Source: Clostridia bacterium (GTDB taxonomy: Bacteria; Bacillota; Clostridia; Lachnospirales; Lachnospiraceae). From it: DNA of 54,190 bases. Each line of letters starts with the position of its first letter. The first letter of the stretch is position 1. Below, in pieces: positions 7,828 through 16,407 of this stretch. The DNA lies in NCBI GenBank assembly GCA_910575625.1, contig CAJTFD010000019.1, positions 1-54,190 of the forward strand, in the 5' to 3' direction. A program made the translations under genes and the position numbers. Below the pieces are notes generated by a model. It was not told where the DNA came from, did not search any database, and saw nothing but the letters and a program-made list of their open reading frames with translations.

Positions 7828-7968
7828 GGTATTTTTGATGTGGAAAAAATGGATGGGGAGATTTATGGAAATACACAGTATGTCGCGTCGTTGATCGGAC
7901 AGCATACTGGCGGGGGGATGTTCCTGATTGAAACAGAAGAAAAATATCCTGCTGATTATGACACTTAA
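7828..7968 (+). pseudogene. Flavodoxin internal fragment
   Basis: An open frame of about 46 codons contains YGNTQYVASLIGQHTGGGMF and then LIETEEKYPADYDT before TAA. This is the early part of a flavodoxin (the GNT phosphate loop, a helix, then the GG-x-x-F-x-IET-x-x-x-YP-x-DYD strand). The first strand and everything after DYDT are missing. The stop overlaps the probable start of the DUF4405 gene, consistent with an original flavodoxin-DUF4405 pair. Confidence 0.5.
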
Positions 7969-8438
7969 AAATAGTGGTCGATATTGGAATGACGGTCATG
8001 CTGCTGTTTCTGATGGCTTATGGACTGATTGGAGAAGCGGCGCATGAATGGCTGGGGATAGGAATGTTTGTTCTTTTCATTGCCCACCATATCTTGAACC
8101 GAAAATGGAGCCGGTATGTTTTCAAAAGAAGATATACAATGTTTCGTATGTGGCAGACCATTCTTGTTATCGGGATCCTGCTTACAATGGTTGGTTCCAT
8201 GTATAGCGGAGTGATTCTTTCCGAACACGCATTGTCATTTCTGCCAATCAAAGATGGGCGGGCTTTTTCCAGAGAGGTTCACATGGTTTCTTCCTATTGG
8301 GGATTTGTACTGATGTCGCTTCATCTCGGACTACGGCGTGTATGCTTTCATACAGAGGGAAATCGGACAGTATATGTTTTTGAAGAACCATTTTGCATTT
8401 TATGATCTTGAGGAACCGTTGATCTTCTTTCTGGCAAG
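7958..8438 (+). pseudogene. DUF4405-type membrane protein, frameshifted and truncated
   Basis: A multi-helix membrane protein with the DUF4405 pattern (AHEWLGIGMFVLFIAHHILN, and VHMVSSYWGFVLMSLHLGL; conserved His pairs suggest heme or quinol contact). Several breaks are visible. The ATG at 7958 is out of frame with the body across an A5 run near 7967. After HLGL (about 8330) the expected loop and helix are deleted and the tail (YGVYAFIQREIGQYMFLKNH) resumes in another frame. The gene then ends at about 8438 at the junction with an IS1182-type element, where CTTTCTGG is shared by both sides. Not functional as read. Confidence 0.6.
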
Positions 8439-9548
8439 GATCCTTGCCAGTTTCTTCAAGTCCATGCACGCAAAGGTAAGCCCGGCTTTCATCTCCATCC
8501 GCGCCTTCCCTATGTATTGTGTATAACGGAGTCCGTGCTGTTCTTTCGCAGTCCCGAAGATCCTCTCTATGATCCCCTTCCTCCGGGCATAGATATCCCT
8601 GTCCCCACGGGTATGGCGGATACTCCCACTGTCTCCATATACTCTTCCCACACATGCCTGGTGACCGTCTTGACATGGCTCTTGCTGTGGGTGCATCTCT
8701 CAAGGCTCGGACAGTGGGCGCAGTGGGTCCCACAACTCTTATACTCCCTATAACCCCGCCCTGTCTGTTGTCCGGTATCCAGCGTCCATTATGACCATCT
8801 CTGGAGCATATCCCTTTATCTTATCCTTATCATATAAAGGTTTAAAGGTGCGGCTGTCATGCTCATTCCCGGGATGGACGGTGTACCCCATGACCCATCC
8901 GTTCCTGTCACAAGCAGTCTGCACGGCATAGGCAGAGACGTGTTTGTGCTCCCCTTTCCTAAACCAGCCACTCTCCGGGTCTGTCGTGCTGCACTTACGG
9001 GTCGCTGCCCTATCCACACCAGCGCTCCCGCCGGATGGTGGTCATTGCGGTCTTTATCTTTTAATGGCTTTTTCCCGTGGCGTTCCCAATCCTGCGGGAT
9101 CTCCTTTTCAGCTCCTCCTCATACCATAAGGCCTCGTCATGCACTGCCTGCTCCTGCATCTTTTTGTTGTCCGCACAGGCTTTTACATGGGCAGCATCCA
9201 CAAAGATATGGCTGGTGTCTGCCAGCCCTGCATCCATACACTGCCCCAGGACATGGGCAAAGATCCGCTCGGAGATGTCCGTATCTCTGAAACGGCGGGT
9301 GTAGTTTTTACCAAAGATGGAAAAATACGGGACTGGATCCATCATGTCCAGTCCTAAAGACCATCTATAGGCGACGTTCACCTCAATCCCACGGATGGTC
9401 TTGGGGGACCATATCATCCATACAGAAGACCATCATCTGGTCCCTCTTCTTATCTATCTTTTTTGTCATCATAAAAAACACCGCCTTTCTGATATCGTTC
9501 ATTATATCAGAGAGAGGGTCATAAATATAGTACTTTGTCTACAGTCTG
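8433..9548 (-). pseudogene. IS1182-type element, copy A, left-truncated with internal deletions
   Basis: Transposase remnant closely similar to the longer copy at 29.5-31.06 kb, which allows lesions to be read by comparison. Its transposase starts near 9480. Near 9400 a block is missing between two GGTCT repeats. Near 8770 about 150 bp are missing between two copies of GTCCGGTAT. Further frame breaks occur between 8816 and 9100. The upstream terminal repeat (CTTTGTCTACAGTC, ending about 9546) is kept; the downstream end is lost in the fusion to DUF4405. Confidence 0.75.
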
Positions 9549-9549
9549 A

Positions 9550-9569
9550 GGACGGCTCGTAAGCCGTCC
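9550..9569 (-). terminator. Terminator-like hairpin after the sensor-kinase gene
   Basis: GGACGGCT-CGTA-AGCCGTCC is a perfect 8-bp stem with a 4-nt loop, 7 bp past the end of the histidine-kinase gene. Its expected T-run side is occupied by the IS1182-type element, which seems to have inserted immediately next to the hairpin. Confidence 0.55.
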
Positions 9570-9575
9570 ATGATG

Positions 9576-10931
9576 TCAATACGGAATTTTGATCATAACC
9601 TGTGCGCCGCCAGTCTTTTCAGAGTTGCTTAAAATAAGCTGTCCGCCATGTTGGGCTATTATGGAGTTTGCTACATAAAGACCTATTCCATAATGCGATT
9701 TAGAATGTCTGCTTTGTTCCTCCATATAAAACTGTTCGGTTGCACGCTTTAACGCTTCGGGAGAAAAGCCGCTTCCCATATCAGTGATAGAGCATAGGAT
9801 TGAATTATCTTTTTCATATACTTCAAAGAAAACAGTTTTTCCTGCTGGCGTATATTCTATTGCATTTGAAAGAACATTTGCAAAAACTCTTATCAGTTGT
9901 TCACTGTCTGCAAAGATATATTCCCGATCAACATTCTCCCTCCATTCCAAATAGATATTTTTTACAGCGCACAAACCTTTTGCCTGTGTACGGATTTCCT
10001 GCAATAAAGAAGATAATTTTACATTTTCACGACGAAAAGGAAAATTCTCTTTTGCTTTTGTCATGTCAATTAGCGTTTCAATATAGTCCTGCATTTGAAC
10101 AACACTGCCCTCGATATAGTCCGCACATTCTTTCTGATCATCGGCAAGTATCGTATCATGCAGCAGCTCCGTATTTCCACGGATAATAGTCAGTGGTGTT
10201 TTCAGATCATGTGCCAAAGCTGAAATCTGTTCCTGCCGTAATTTATCGGCTTCCCATTGTTCAGCAAGCGAATTTTTTAGTGCCTGTTTCAAGTGCCCTA
10301 ATGCGGATAAAGCGCGGTCTACTTCAAATATGCCACTGCTTTCAATCTTAAAATCCAAATCCCGCTTCTCAATTTTCTGGGTTACGATAAGCAGTTTGTC
10401 AATTTTCCTGCCCGTATATTTCCCAAACCAATGAGAAACAAGGAGCAGCAAAACGATGATCTCAATCATTATCAGCCCGATAAGGAGAAAGTCGGATGTC
10501 GGGCATATTCGCCGAAGCACTGGATTGCTAAATTGTGAAGTCAAACGATAGCGCAAAAGAATGACTTCATTTTCACGTTCAACAATCCGAATACGGTATG
10601 GGTGAACTACATTCTTTCCGTTTGTAACAGCTTTCTCCCAAAAGGTGTTGGCGGTATCTTCTGATAAAGAACCGTACTGGAACATACCTGTAGGAGAATA
10701 AACGCCATAATCGCAAAAGCTGGGAATGTCGGCTGTATCAAATAATTTATCTGCCTGTATTTTTTCCGCTGCGTCAGCAATCCTATCCTCAATATTCATG
10801 GCAGGAATAATGACTTCTGTATTTATACAGAGCATATATAGACCAACATTAGCGGCAATAATAAAAAGGATACCTCCAGCAACAGTGAATATATACCGCA
10901 TGAAGATGGAACGCAGTTTTTTTACTGCCAT
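9576..10931 (-). CDS. Sensor histidine kinase of peptide-antibiotic immunity operon
   Basis: A 451-residue membrane sensor kinase. Helices lie at about residues 13-35 and 148-168 with an extracytoplasmic loop of about 110 residues between them. A HAMP-like linker (170-220), the dimerisation/phosphoacceptor helix (ALAHDLKTPLTIIRGN, His241) and a HATPase_c domain (N box NVLSNAIEYTP, G1 DMGSGF, G2 GIGLYVANSII) follow. It overlaps the response-regulator gene by 10 bp and is the last gene of the operon. Expected role: autophosphorylate on sensing a cationic peptide or lantibiotic and activate the partner regulator. The ligand is not deducible. Confidence 0.9.
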   Translation of the reverse strand: MAVKKLRSIFMRYIFTVAGGILFIIAANVGLYMLCINTEVIIPAMNIEDRIADAAEKIQADKLFDTADIPSFCDYGVYSPTGMFQYGSLSEDTANTFWEKAVTNGKNVVHPYRIRIVERENEVILLRYRLTSQFSNPVLRRICPTSDFLLIGLIMIEIIVLLLLVSHWFGKYTGRKIDKLLIVTQKIEKRDLDFKIESSGIFEVDRALSALGHLKQALKNSLAEQWEADKLRQEQISALAHDLKTPLTIIRGNTELLHDTILADDQKECADYIEGSVVQMQDYIETLIDMTKAKENFPFRRENVKLSSLLQEIRTQAKGLCAVKNIYLEWRENVDREYIFADSEQLIRVFANVLSNAIEYTPAGKTVFFEVYEKDNSILCSITDMGSGFSPEALKRATEQFYMEEQSRHSKSHYGIGLYVANSIIAQHGGQLILSNSEKTGGAQVMIKIPY

Positions 10932-11581
10932 TTATAACCCACCCCCCAAACCGTTTCAATAGGGGATAATTTGACAGCCGCTAATTTACTGCGGATATTT
11001 TTTATATGAGTGGCTATCACACTATCGTCACTTTCTCCCTCAAAACCAAAAACAGCTTCATAAATCTGCTCTTTTGAAAAAACCTGTCCCCGGTGCAAAG
11101 CCAGATATTCACATATTTCATACTCACTTTTGGTTAGAGGGAGCTTATTCCCATTGACTTCCGTTTCCTTTGCGTTGATGTGAAAGATAATACCCGAAAT
11201 GGATATGGCATATTTCTTTTCTCTGGTATCTCTGCGTAAATGCGCATTTACTCGGGCAAGCAATTCATTTGTACCAAAAGGCTTTGTGATATAATCGTCG
11301 CCGCCAATTCCCAAACCACGAACAATATCGCTTTCCTGTGTTTTTGCAGTCAAGAAAATAATAGGGCAGTCCACAAGGGAACGGATTTGATCGCATAATT
11401 CAAAACCGTCCATATCTGGCATCATAATATCCAGCAAGATCAAATCATATCGTCTGAAATCTATATCAAGAACGGCTTTTGCATTTGCTTGAAGTGTCAC
11501 GGTATGGGCGTCTTTTTCGAGAATGCGCTTTATCAGTTGCAGCATTGCGTTTTCATCATCAATAACTAATATATTCGCCAT
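10922..11581 (-). CDS. OmpR-family response regulator
   Basis: A 219-residue two-domain regulator. The receiver domain (1-115) has the acidic pair DD at 8-9, phosphoacceptor Asp51 in LLLDIMMPDMDG, Thr78 and the GGDDYITKPF lysine. The C-terminal winged helix (LTKSEYEICEYL through SVIATHIKNIRSKL) ends VWGVGYKWQ. It follows the YccF gene with a 14-bp gap and overlaps the sensor kinase. Its likely target is the operon itself, through a site upstream of 14164, which cannot be confirmed by eye. Confidence 0.92.
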   Translation of the reverse strand: MANILVIDDENAMLQLIKRILEKDAHTVTLQANAKAVLDIDFRRYDLILLDIMMPDMDGFELCDQIRSLVDCPIIFLTAKTQESDIVRGLGIGGDDYITKPFGTNELLARVNAHLRRDTREKKYAISISGIIFHINAKETEVNGNKLPLTKSEYEICEYLALHRGQVFSKEQIYEAVFGFEGESDDSVIATHIKNIRSKLAAVKLSPIETVWGVGYKWQ

Positions 11582-11595
11582 ATCAATCCCTCCTG

Positions 11596-11961
11596 TCAGA
11601 CTTCATTTACGGTCGCCCCAAAGGGCATAAGGGCGAGTTTTGCAATCTTAAAGCATTGTATACCAAACGGTATGCCGATAATCGTACAGCATAGCAGTAT
11701 CCCATTTATGCACGCTGTTATGGCAAGCGGAATACCACTGATCATGAGCCATACAAGGTTTGCCAAAGTTGAAATCGCATTACCGCCGTACTGAATTTCT
11801 TTGCCAAAAGGAAAAAAGGTAAGAGCAGTAAATTTGAAACATTGCCGCCCAATCGGTATTCCAATAATGGTTATGCACCAAAAAATGCCCGATATTGTCC
11901 ATGCCAAGCCCTGCCATAATCCTCCGCACAGGAACCATATCACGTTTCCCAAACAATCCAT
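11596..11961 (-). CDS. YccF-domain membrane protein
   Basis: A 121-residue inner-membrane protein with the YccF motif present twice (FWCITIIGIPIGRQCFKFTAL near residue 30 and LLCCTIIGIPFGIQCFKIAKL near residue 87), each followed by a FGKEI/FGATV turn. About four hydrophobic helices. The biochemical role of YccF proteins is unknown. Here it is embedded between the ABC-permease genes and the two-component genes of an immunity operon (gap of 14 bp on each side), an unusual position that suggests it takes part in envelope stress or peptide resistance. The ribosome site GAGGAG precedes the ATG. Confidence 0.85.
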   Translation of the reverse strand: MDCLGNVIWFLCGGLWQGLAWTISGIFWCITIIGIPIGRQCFKFTALTFFPFGKEIQYGGNAISTLANLVWLMISGIPLAITACINGILLCCTIIGIPFGIQCFKIAKLALMPFGATVNEV

Positions 11962-11975
11962 ATTATATCATCTCC

Positions 11976-12728
11976 TCACTCATTTGTACACTTTCCCTCG
12001 TACCGCAAAAACCACACGAACAAAATTACAATAAACAAAACCGTCATGCCCGCGCACATGCTCATCCCGAATTTAAGTTCTGCGCTAACAGCAGTTAAAT
12101 CCTGCAAGGCAAATTGAAGCGCGAAATCACTAAGACGTATTCCAAAGCCATATGGCAGCACAAACCACAAGCCTGTACCTAAGCCCGTTTGGAGCAACGC
12201 AGCTAATAAACTGCCAATAGCTCCCATTCCTATGCAGACCGTTCTTCCAAACCGAAATGCCAAAATAATAGAAAGAGCATACAGCAGTATATTACTGCTC
12301 CACAAGGTCAAAGCCGGTAATACAAGGGATGATGTCGGCAAAAGCAATTTTGTTCCTGTCGCCGGAAGTAACAAAGTAAATAGAAATATGCTCAATAATA
12401 CCGCAAGCAATCCGGCGGCGATCAGTAACAGGAATTTAGACAAAATGGCTTTCGTTTTGGAACGCAACACTAAAATATTCTGATAATGCCCCGCCCGGTT
12501 TTCCTGTCCTGCGGTAATCTCACAAACGATACTAATAACAAAAGGATATGCGATCGCGAAAAGCTGAAAGAATACCGCAATTTTGTTTATATCGTTTACA
12601 GCCGCAAATGTCGCATACAATAAAACAAGTGCTGCTCCCAGAAATGGGGATAAAACATGTACCCAAAAGAACGAAGAATTGCGCAACTTGTAAAAATCGC
12701 TTTTTAGATAATGATATAACTCAATCAT
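11976..12728 (-). CDS. ABC transporter permease, MutG/EpiG-like lantibiotic immunity subunit
   Basis: A 250-residue integral membrane protein with about six helices. The N-terminal YHYLKSDFYKLRNSSFFWVH is typical of MutG-family permeases of lantibiotic self-protection transporters (NisEFG, SpaEFG, CprABC type). It pairs with the permease at 12721 (8-bp overlap) and the ATPase at 13427. The complex should expel or keep away lantibiotic-like peptides at the cytoplasmic membrane. No lantibiotic biosynthesis gene is seen in the window, so this is probably resistance rather than producer immunity. AAAGGAG precedes the start. Confidence 0.8.
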   Translation of the reverse strand: MIELYHYLKSDFYKLRNSSFFWVHVLSPFLGAALVLLYATFAAVNDINKIAVFFQLFAIAYPFVISIVCEITAGQENRAGHYQNILVLRSKTKAILSKFLLLIAAGLLAVLLSIFLFTLLLPATGTKLLLPTSSLVLPALTLWSSNILLYALSIILAFRFGRTVCIGMGAIGSLLAALLQTGLGTGLWFVLPYGFGIRLSDFALQFALQDLTAVSAELKFGMSMCAGMTVLFIVILFVWFLRYEGKCTNE

Positions 12729-13449
12729 GTGTTCTGTCTCCTTTAGTGAAAAGCCATGCTGTAAGCAAAAAACACAGTACCGCTAAAGTCAAGCTGAGCA
12801 AAACGGCAGGAATGATCGTTCCAGTATCCAGCAGAAAAGAACCATTTTCAATAGGAATACCGTTAGGGTGCATTTTGAAAAAGGGGCATACAATGCGTGC
12901 TGGAATGGCAAATGGATTGAGATAAAACAAATCACTTTCTGCTCCGATCGTGGATAAAATGTTGCAGCTAAAGGAAATCAGTACAGCGGTAAGATAATTT
13001 GTTTTTTTCGCTAGAAACATAATAAGCGGAAGCTGCCAAACGTAAACAAAAAACAATAACATACAGCCGAAAAACCCATTAAGCGGGTCAATGTTCATCA
13101 CGGTAAAAACACCAAAGAGCGTACAGCCGCCCCACATTACAAAATTGGTTAATAAAAGCAGCACGGCAACCGCAAACAGCTTTCCCATCCAGATTTTCTT
13201 CATGTCAACAGATAAGCAGAGAATATTCTGATACTGTGTGCGTTTTTCACAACTGATAAAGCTGGCACACCAAATAGCGATCGTAATCGGCAGTATCAAA
13301 ATATACCACCAATTATAGGCTGTAAGCTGAACAGATTTTCCACTCAAGATGTATCCTAAGCTCAAAGTAACGATAGGAGCCGCAACAAACAGCTTTAATG
13401 CAAACGTATGACGTACTTTTAATAATTCAGAATGTATAAGATGAAACAT
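12721..13449 (-). CDS. ABC transporter permease, MutE/EpiE-like lantibiotic immunity subunit
   Basis: A 242-residue membrane protein with about six hydrophobic segments. The N-terminus FHLIHSELLKVRHTFALKLF matches the MutE/EpiE family. Its start overlaps the ATPase gene by 23 bp and its end overlaps the next permease by 8 bp, indicating translational coupling in a single transcript. Together with the neighbouring subunits it should form an antimicrobial-peptide export/protection transporter. Family assignment rests on gene order, size and N-terminal pattern. Confidence 0.8.
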   Translation of the reverse strand: MFHLIHSELLKVRHTFALKLFVAAPIVTLSLGYILSGKSVQLTAYNWWYILILPITIAIWCASFISCEKRTQYQNILCLSVDMKKIWMGKLFAVAVLLLLTNFVMWGGCTLFGVFTVMNIDPLNGFFGCMLLFFVYVWQLPLIMFLAKKTNYLTAVLISFSCNILSTIGAESDLFYLNPFAIPARIVCPFFKMHPNGIPIENGSFLLDTGTIIPAVLLSLTLAVLCFLLTAWLFTKGDRTHD

Positions 13450-14164
13450 TATTTTTTCCCCTTTCGTTATTAGCAGCTACAACACGCATAAAAATTTCTT
13501 CTAAACTTGTGCCTTTGTTTATTTTGCTTTCATAGCCCAGCTTCCCGGCAGAAATAATTCCAATGTGTTCTGCGATCTGCTCTACTTCGGATAAAATGTG
13601 ACTGGATAAAATTACTGTAATTCCATGCGCCGGGAAAGAACAGATAAGTTCCCGTAACTCTTGAATACCAATAGGGTCTAACCCGTTTGTCGGTTCATCT
13701 AAAATCAACAATTTAGGTGATGATAACAACGCAAGCGCAATGCCAAGCCGCTGTTTCATTCCCAAAGAAAAATGTCCCGATTTCTTTTTTCCGGTGTCTG
13801 TAAGGTCAACAACCCGCAAGACTTCCTCAATGCGGGTATCGGGAAGTCCGAGCGCAAGGGTTCGCACTTTCAGATTTTCGTATGCAGTCAGATTTTCGTA
13901 TAGGGGCGGCATTTCAATCAATGCACCAATAGATTGTAGATCGCTGCGGTCCCATGCGTGGCCGTCAAACTCAATTTCTCCCGATGTAGGGCGCAAAATG
14001 CCAGTGAGCATTTTAAGAATGGTAGATTTGCCTGCTCCATTCGGTCCCAGCAATCCGTAGACAGAATTTCTCTGAATATTCAGAGATACATTGTTTACTG
14101 CTGTCTGCCCTTTAAAATTTTTACAGAGGTTTGTTGTTTTCAAGATCATATCCATAATCATCAT
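13427..14164 (-). CDS. ABC transporter ATP-binding protein, bacteriocin/lantibiotic protection type
   Basis: A 245-residue ATPase: Walker A GPNGAGKST (residues 40-48), Q-loop, signature FSLGMKQRLGIALALL, Walker B LLILDEPTNGLDP and switch His in VILSSHILSEVEQ. First gene of the six-gene leftward operon 14164-9576 (ATPase, permease, permease, YccF, regulator, kinase). This order resembles the clostridial CprABC-type lantibiotic resistance loci. The start has several in-frame ATGs (14164, 14161, 14155, 14149); AAAGGA fits 14164/14161. Confidence 0.9.
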   Translation of the reverse strand: MMIMDMILKTTNLCKNFKGQTAVNNVSLNIQRNSVYGLLGPNGAGKSTILKMLTGILRPTSGEIEFDGHAWDRSDLQSIGALIEMPPLYENLTAYENLKVRTLALGLPDTRIEEVLRVVDLTDTGKKKSGHFSLGMKQRLGIALALLSSPKLLILDEPTNGLDPIGIQELRELICSFPAHGITVILSSHILSEVEQIAEHIGIISAGKLGYESKINKGTSLEEIFMRVVAANNERGKNNVSSYTF

Positions 14165-14510
14165 GTCCTTTCATTTAATTCTATCAATAGCATAAAGGAT
14201 ATTTTTGAAGATTTCATAAAGAAAATGGATTTTTGTTTATTTCTTATTAATATGAATAACAATCTCTCCAAATAAAGGAAACCATGTAACAATAACACTT
14301 TGCCAAGCAGCACTCCAATTTACATTTTTCGGAATAATCAAAACCTCCATTTACTTTTCCATAGCCAGTTATACGACATTTCCACAATGCCTGCGCCTGC
14401 GGAATCTATCTTATTCATGAAATCATTATTTTACAGATATATCCCTGCTTTCTCTGCAAAATCGGATTTTCGCCCGAATCCATTCTTTTGGGGTTTTCAT
14501 ACACGGAATC
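14165..14510. other. Intergenic region upstream of immunity operon
   Basis: No coding frame with family signal. It must contain the promoter and regulator site of the leftward immunity operon. Sequence is AT-rich with no strong palindrome seen by eye. Confidence 0.4.
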
Positions 14511-14539
14511 TTGTCAATGTTCTATAAATGTGCTAAACT
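14511..14539 (+). promoter_or_regulatory. Sigma-A-type promoter
   Basis: TTGTCA, 17-bp spacer, TAAACT preceded by TGTGC. It lies 35 bp upstream of the start of the membrane-protein gene at 14575, which also has AGGAGG. Confidence 0.6.
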
Positions 14540-14574
14540 GAACACAACAAATTGAAATTTACAGGAGGAACGAA

Positions 14575-15117
14575 ATGAACGAAATATTGGAATTTAACCA
14601 CAAAAAACAATGTGGTTTATGGTTGATCCTTATTGGAATTGTACTAATAGTAGCTGTCATTTGTGGCGGTGAATTTTTTGTTGATCCGTTTGTGTTTCTG
14701 ATAGGTTATTATACCTGCTTTTTTGGAGTCAACGTAAACAAAAAAGTGAGAGAAAAACTTTCTCAAGGAGATATTTCTAAAAAGCAGATAAAGATGATTT
14801 ATTTTTCGATCGCTACGTTGTTCATATTAATGTTTTGTATTGCTGGCCCGTTTATCCCCGGATGGCATTGGAGGCAGATATGGCTTGGCGTACTGATGGC
14901 AACATCAATACATTTCTTCTTATGGTTTTTTGTACATGGTTGGAGCATGGTAGTATTGGGGATTGTATGTATGGTTATCGTAACAATGGGCTATATTTTT
15001 ACGGGCATACCAGTTTCAGTTATTTGCATTGCAGATGCGATGCTTAAACTGATATGCGGAATATATTTGTTATTTATTGCAAAACCATCAAAATACATTC
15101 CTAATGTGATAAGGTAG
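14575..15117 (+). CDS. Hypothetical polytopic membrane protein
   Basis: A 180-residue protein not assigned to a family with certainty. About six hydrophobic segments: roughly 14-32, 35-52, 73-92, 101-118, 121-139 and 143-166. A basic cytoplasmic loop (KKVREKLSQGDISKKQIK) lies between the second and third. It has its own promoter and the AGGAGG site at 14565. The short ORF/inverted repeat at 15121 follows within 4 bp, so both may be on one transcript. No catalytic motif seen. Confidence 0.65.
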   Translation: MNEILEFNHKKQCGLWLILIGIVLIVAVICGGEFFVDPFVFLIGYYTCFFGVNVNKKVREKLSQGDISKKQIKMIYFSIATLFILMFCIAGPFIPGWHWRQIWLGVLMATSIHFFLWFFVHGWSMVVLGIVCMVIVTMGYIFTGIPVSVICIADAMLKLICGIYLLFIAKPSKYIPNVIR

Positions 15118-15120
15118 CGA

Positions 15121-15291
15121 ATGAGCAAAGAAACAACTTCCCATTTGTCGAGCAGAACAACACATCATCACAGAGCCAGACGCATAAGACGCAGAGACGA
15201 AAGACTTGTGAAAGATCACAGTTATCGGGAGGTTATGGCAAGCGACAAATGGGAAGTTGTACTGGGAAAAATAAAATTACTTGGCCAATAG
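15121..15291 (+). CDS. Possible 56-residue basic protein or structured RNA
   Basis: ATG at 15121, 3 bp after the previous stop and behind AAGG, opens a 56-codon frame. Its N-terminal half is very basic (HHHRARRIRRRDERLVKDHS) and it ends KWEVVLGKIKLLGQ. No family is recognised. The frame spans an 18-bp perfect inverted repeat (separate entry), so the region may be constrained as RNA rather than protein. Confidence 0.3.
   Translation: MSKETTSHLSSRTTHHHRARRIRRRDERLVKDHSYREVMASDKWEVVLGKIKLLGQ
15133..15260. repeat. 18-bp perfect inverted repeat around a 92-bp core
   Basis: ACAACTTCCCATTTGTCG at 15133-15150 is exactly complementary to 15243-15260. The core contains recurring AGACG words (GACGCATAAGACGCAGAGACG). 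In RNA this would give a long closing stem. No target duplication was seen at its edges. Confidence 0.6.
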
Positions 15292-15515
15292 ATAATAATG
15301 GGTGAAAATATTTAATATTTAAGATGATTATGATTCAAAAAAATAGAAAATTTATTGCTGCCGCGTTTAGTTTCTTTCAGGTTTTTGTTTTGTTTTAATA
15401 CAGAACGGACAGGAAGAATAAATAACATACGTGCGTTGTGCAAGGGGGATTGTAGAAGGGGAAGTTATTTTTGCATAAATCCAATGCAGCGTTTAACATT
15501 TCAACGGAGCGTTTC

Positions 15516-15543
15516 TTGAATATGGTGTTTCTTGTGATATTAT
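15516..15543 (+). promoter_or_regulatory. Promoter of XRE regulator gene
   Basis: TTGAAT, 16-bp spacer, TATTAT, 25 bp before the regulator start. Two GCGTTT words upstream (within 15489-15515) could be operator half-sites. Confidence 0.5.
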
Positions 15544-15567
15544 GAATTCGGAAAGAAGGTGAAAATA

Positions 15568-16008
15568 TTGAACGCTCAAAAAACAGGCAGTCTGATTGCT
15601 GCTATCAGGAAAGAACAAAATCGCACGCAGCAGGATTTAGCGAATGAATTGGGAGTATCAAGTGCAGCTGTTTCAAAATGGGAACGAGGTATCGGATTTC
15701 CAGATGTATCTCTTATTGAACCATTAGCTGCATCCCTGGGGATTACCATAGCAGAATTATTCAAGGGCGAAAGAACAGAAAACAACGTTGATAACGAATA
15801 TGAAAGTCTGTTGTCAGATGTTGTAAAAGTATCAGCAAATGAAATAACCAAGAAGAAAAAAATAACGAATTGGATGATCGCTATCACTGTTGCTGTTCTT
15901 TATTTGATGATTTCTGTAATATCACACAAGTGGGAAATAACCTGGGTGGTCTGGATTGTATATTGTTTTTATCGGATTTTTACTGAATATATCTATATAA
16001 AATATTAG
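15568..16008 (+). CDS. XRE-family helix-turn-helix regulator with membrane anchor
   Basis: About 146 residues. An N-terminal HTH_3 domain (TGSLIAAIRKEQNRTQQDLA, then VSSAAVSKWERGIGFPDVSL) is followed by a charged linker. Two hydrophobic segments near the C-terminus (NWMIAITVAVLYLMISVIS and WVVWIVYCFYRIF) suggest membrane attachment. Start: the frame opens with GTG at 15559, but AGAAGGTG is spaced for the TTG at 15568, giving the common N-terminus MNAQKTG. Membrane-bound XRE regulators in Firmicutes often control neighbouring membrane-protein genes. Confidence 0.75.
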   Translation: MNAQKTGSLIAAIRKEQNRTQQDLANELGVSSAAVSKWERGIGFPDVSLIEPLAASLGITIAELFKGERTENNVDNEYESLLSDVVKVSANEITKKKKITNWMIAITVAVLYLMISVISHKWEITWVVWIVYCFYRIFTEYIYIKY

Positions 16009-16041
16009 CGATCTGCAGAAATGTAAGAGACGGAGGAAAAA

Positions 16042-16407
16042 ATGGTCGATCATCCACAATTTGAGGCAAGTGTAAAATCCGGCATCCACGCAGATGTGAG
16101 CCGGATACGGCAAAAGGATGAAATAATAAAAGCCGTCGTCAAAAAGCGGAGAAGCTCTGCGATAATCTGTGTGTGCTTCCTATGTATGGCAGGAATTTCT
16201 TTGTTTAAAAGCTGGATTCCCGCCGTTATCTGTCTCCTTCTTGCATTGTTTTTCCTATGGCGGGCTGTTGGAAAATTTTCTGACGAATATTTACGTGAAA
16301 TGTACGAGGAGGGGCTTTTGGTTCCCGGCATGATCGTGAAAACGGAACCCCTTACTATCATGGCAATCGCAAACATGACCGCGCGGGATGGCGCGGCAGT
16401 TCCCTGA
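16042..16407 (+). pseudogene. DUF3239-like membrane protein, C-terminally broken
   Basis: The first 115 residues look normal: a charged N-terminus, two hydrophobic segments (SAIICVCFLCMAGISLF and WIPAVICLLLALFFLW) and the conserved LREMYEEGLLVPGMIVKTEP followed by LTIMAIANMTA. The frame then ends in a few unrelated codons where the homologous protein should continue. A different frame with protein character begins right there (16397-16519), so a deletion junction lies near 16385-16397. Start ATG is behind GGAGG. Confidence 0.5.

Noticed and set aside
9576..14164. A complete lantibiotic biosynthesis cluster
   Set aside because: Only transporter, YccF and two-component genes are present; no LanA, LanB/C/M or peptidase-type gene was found nearby.
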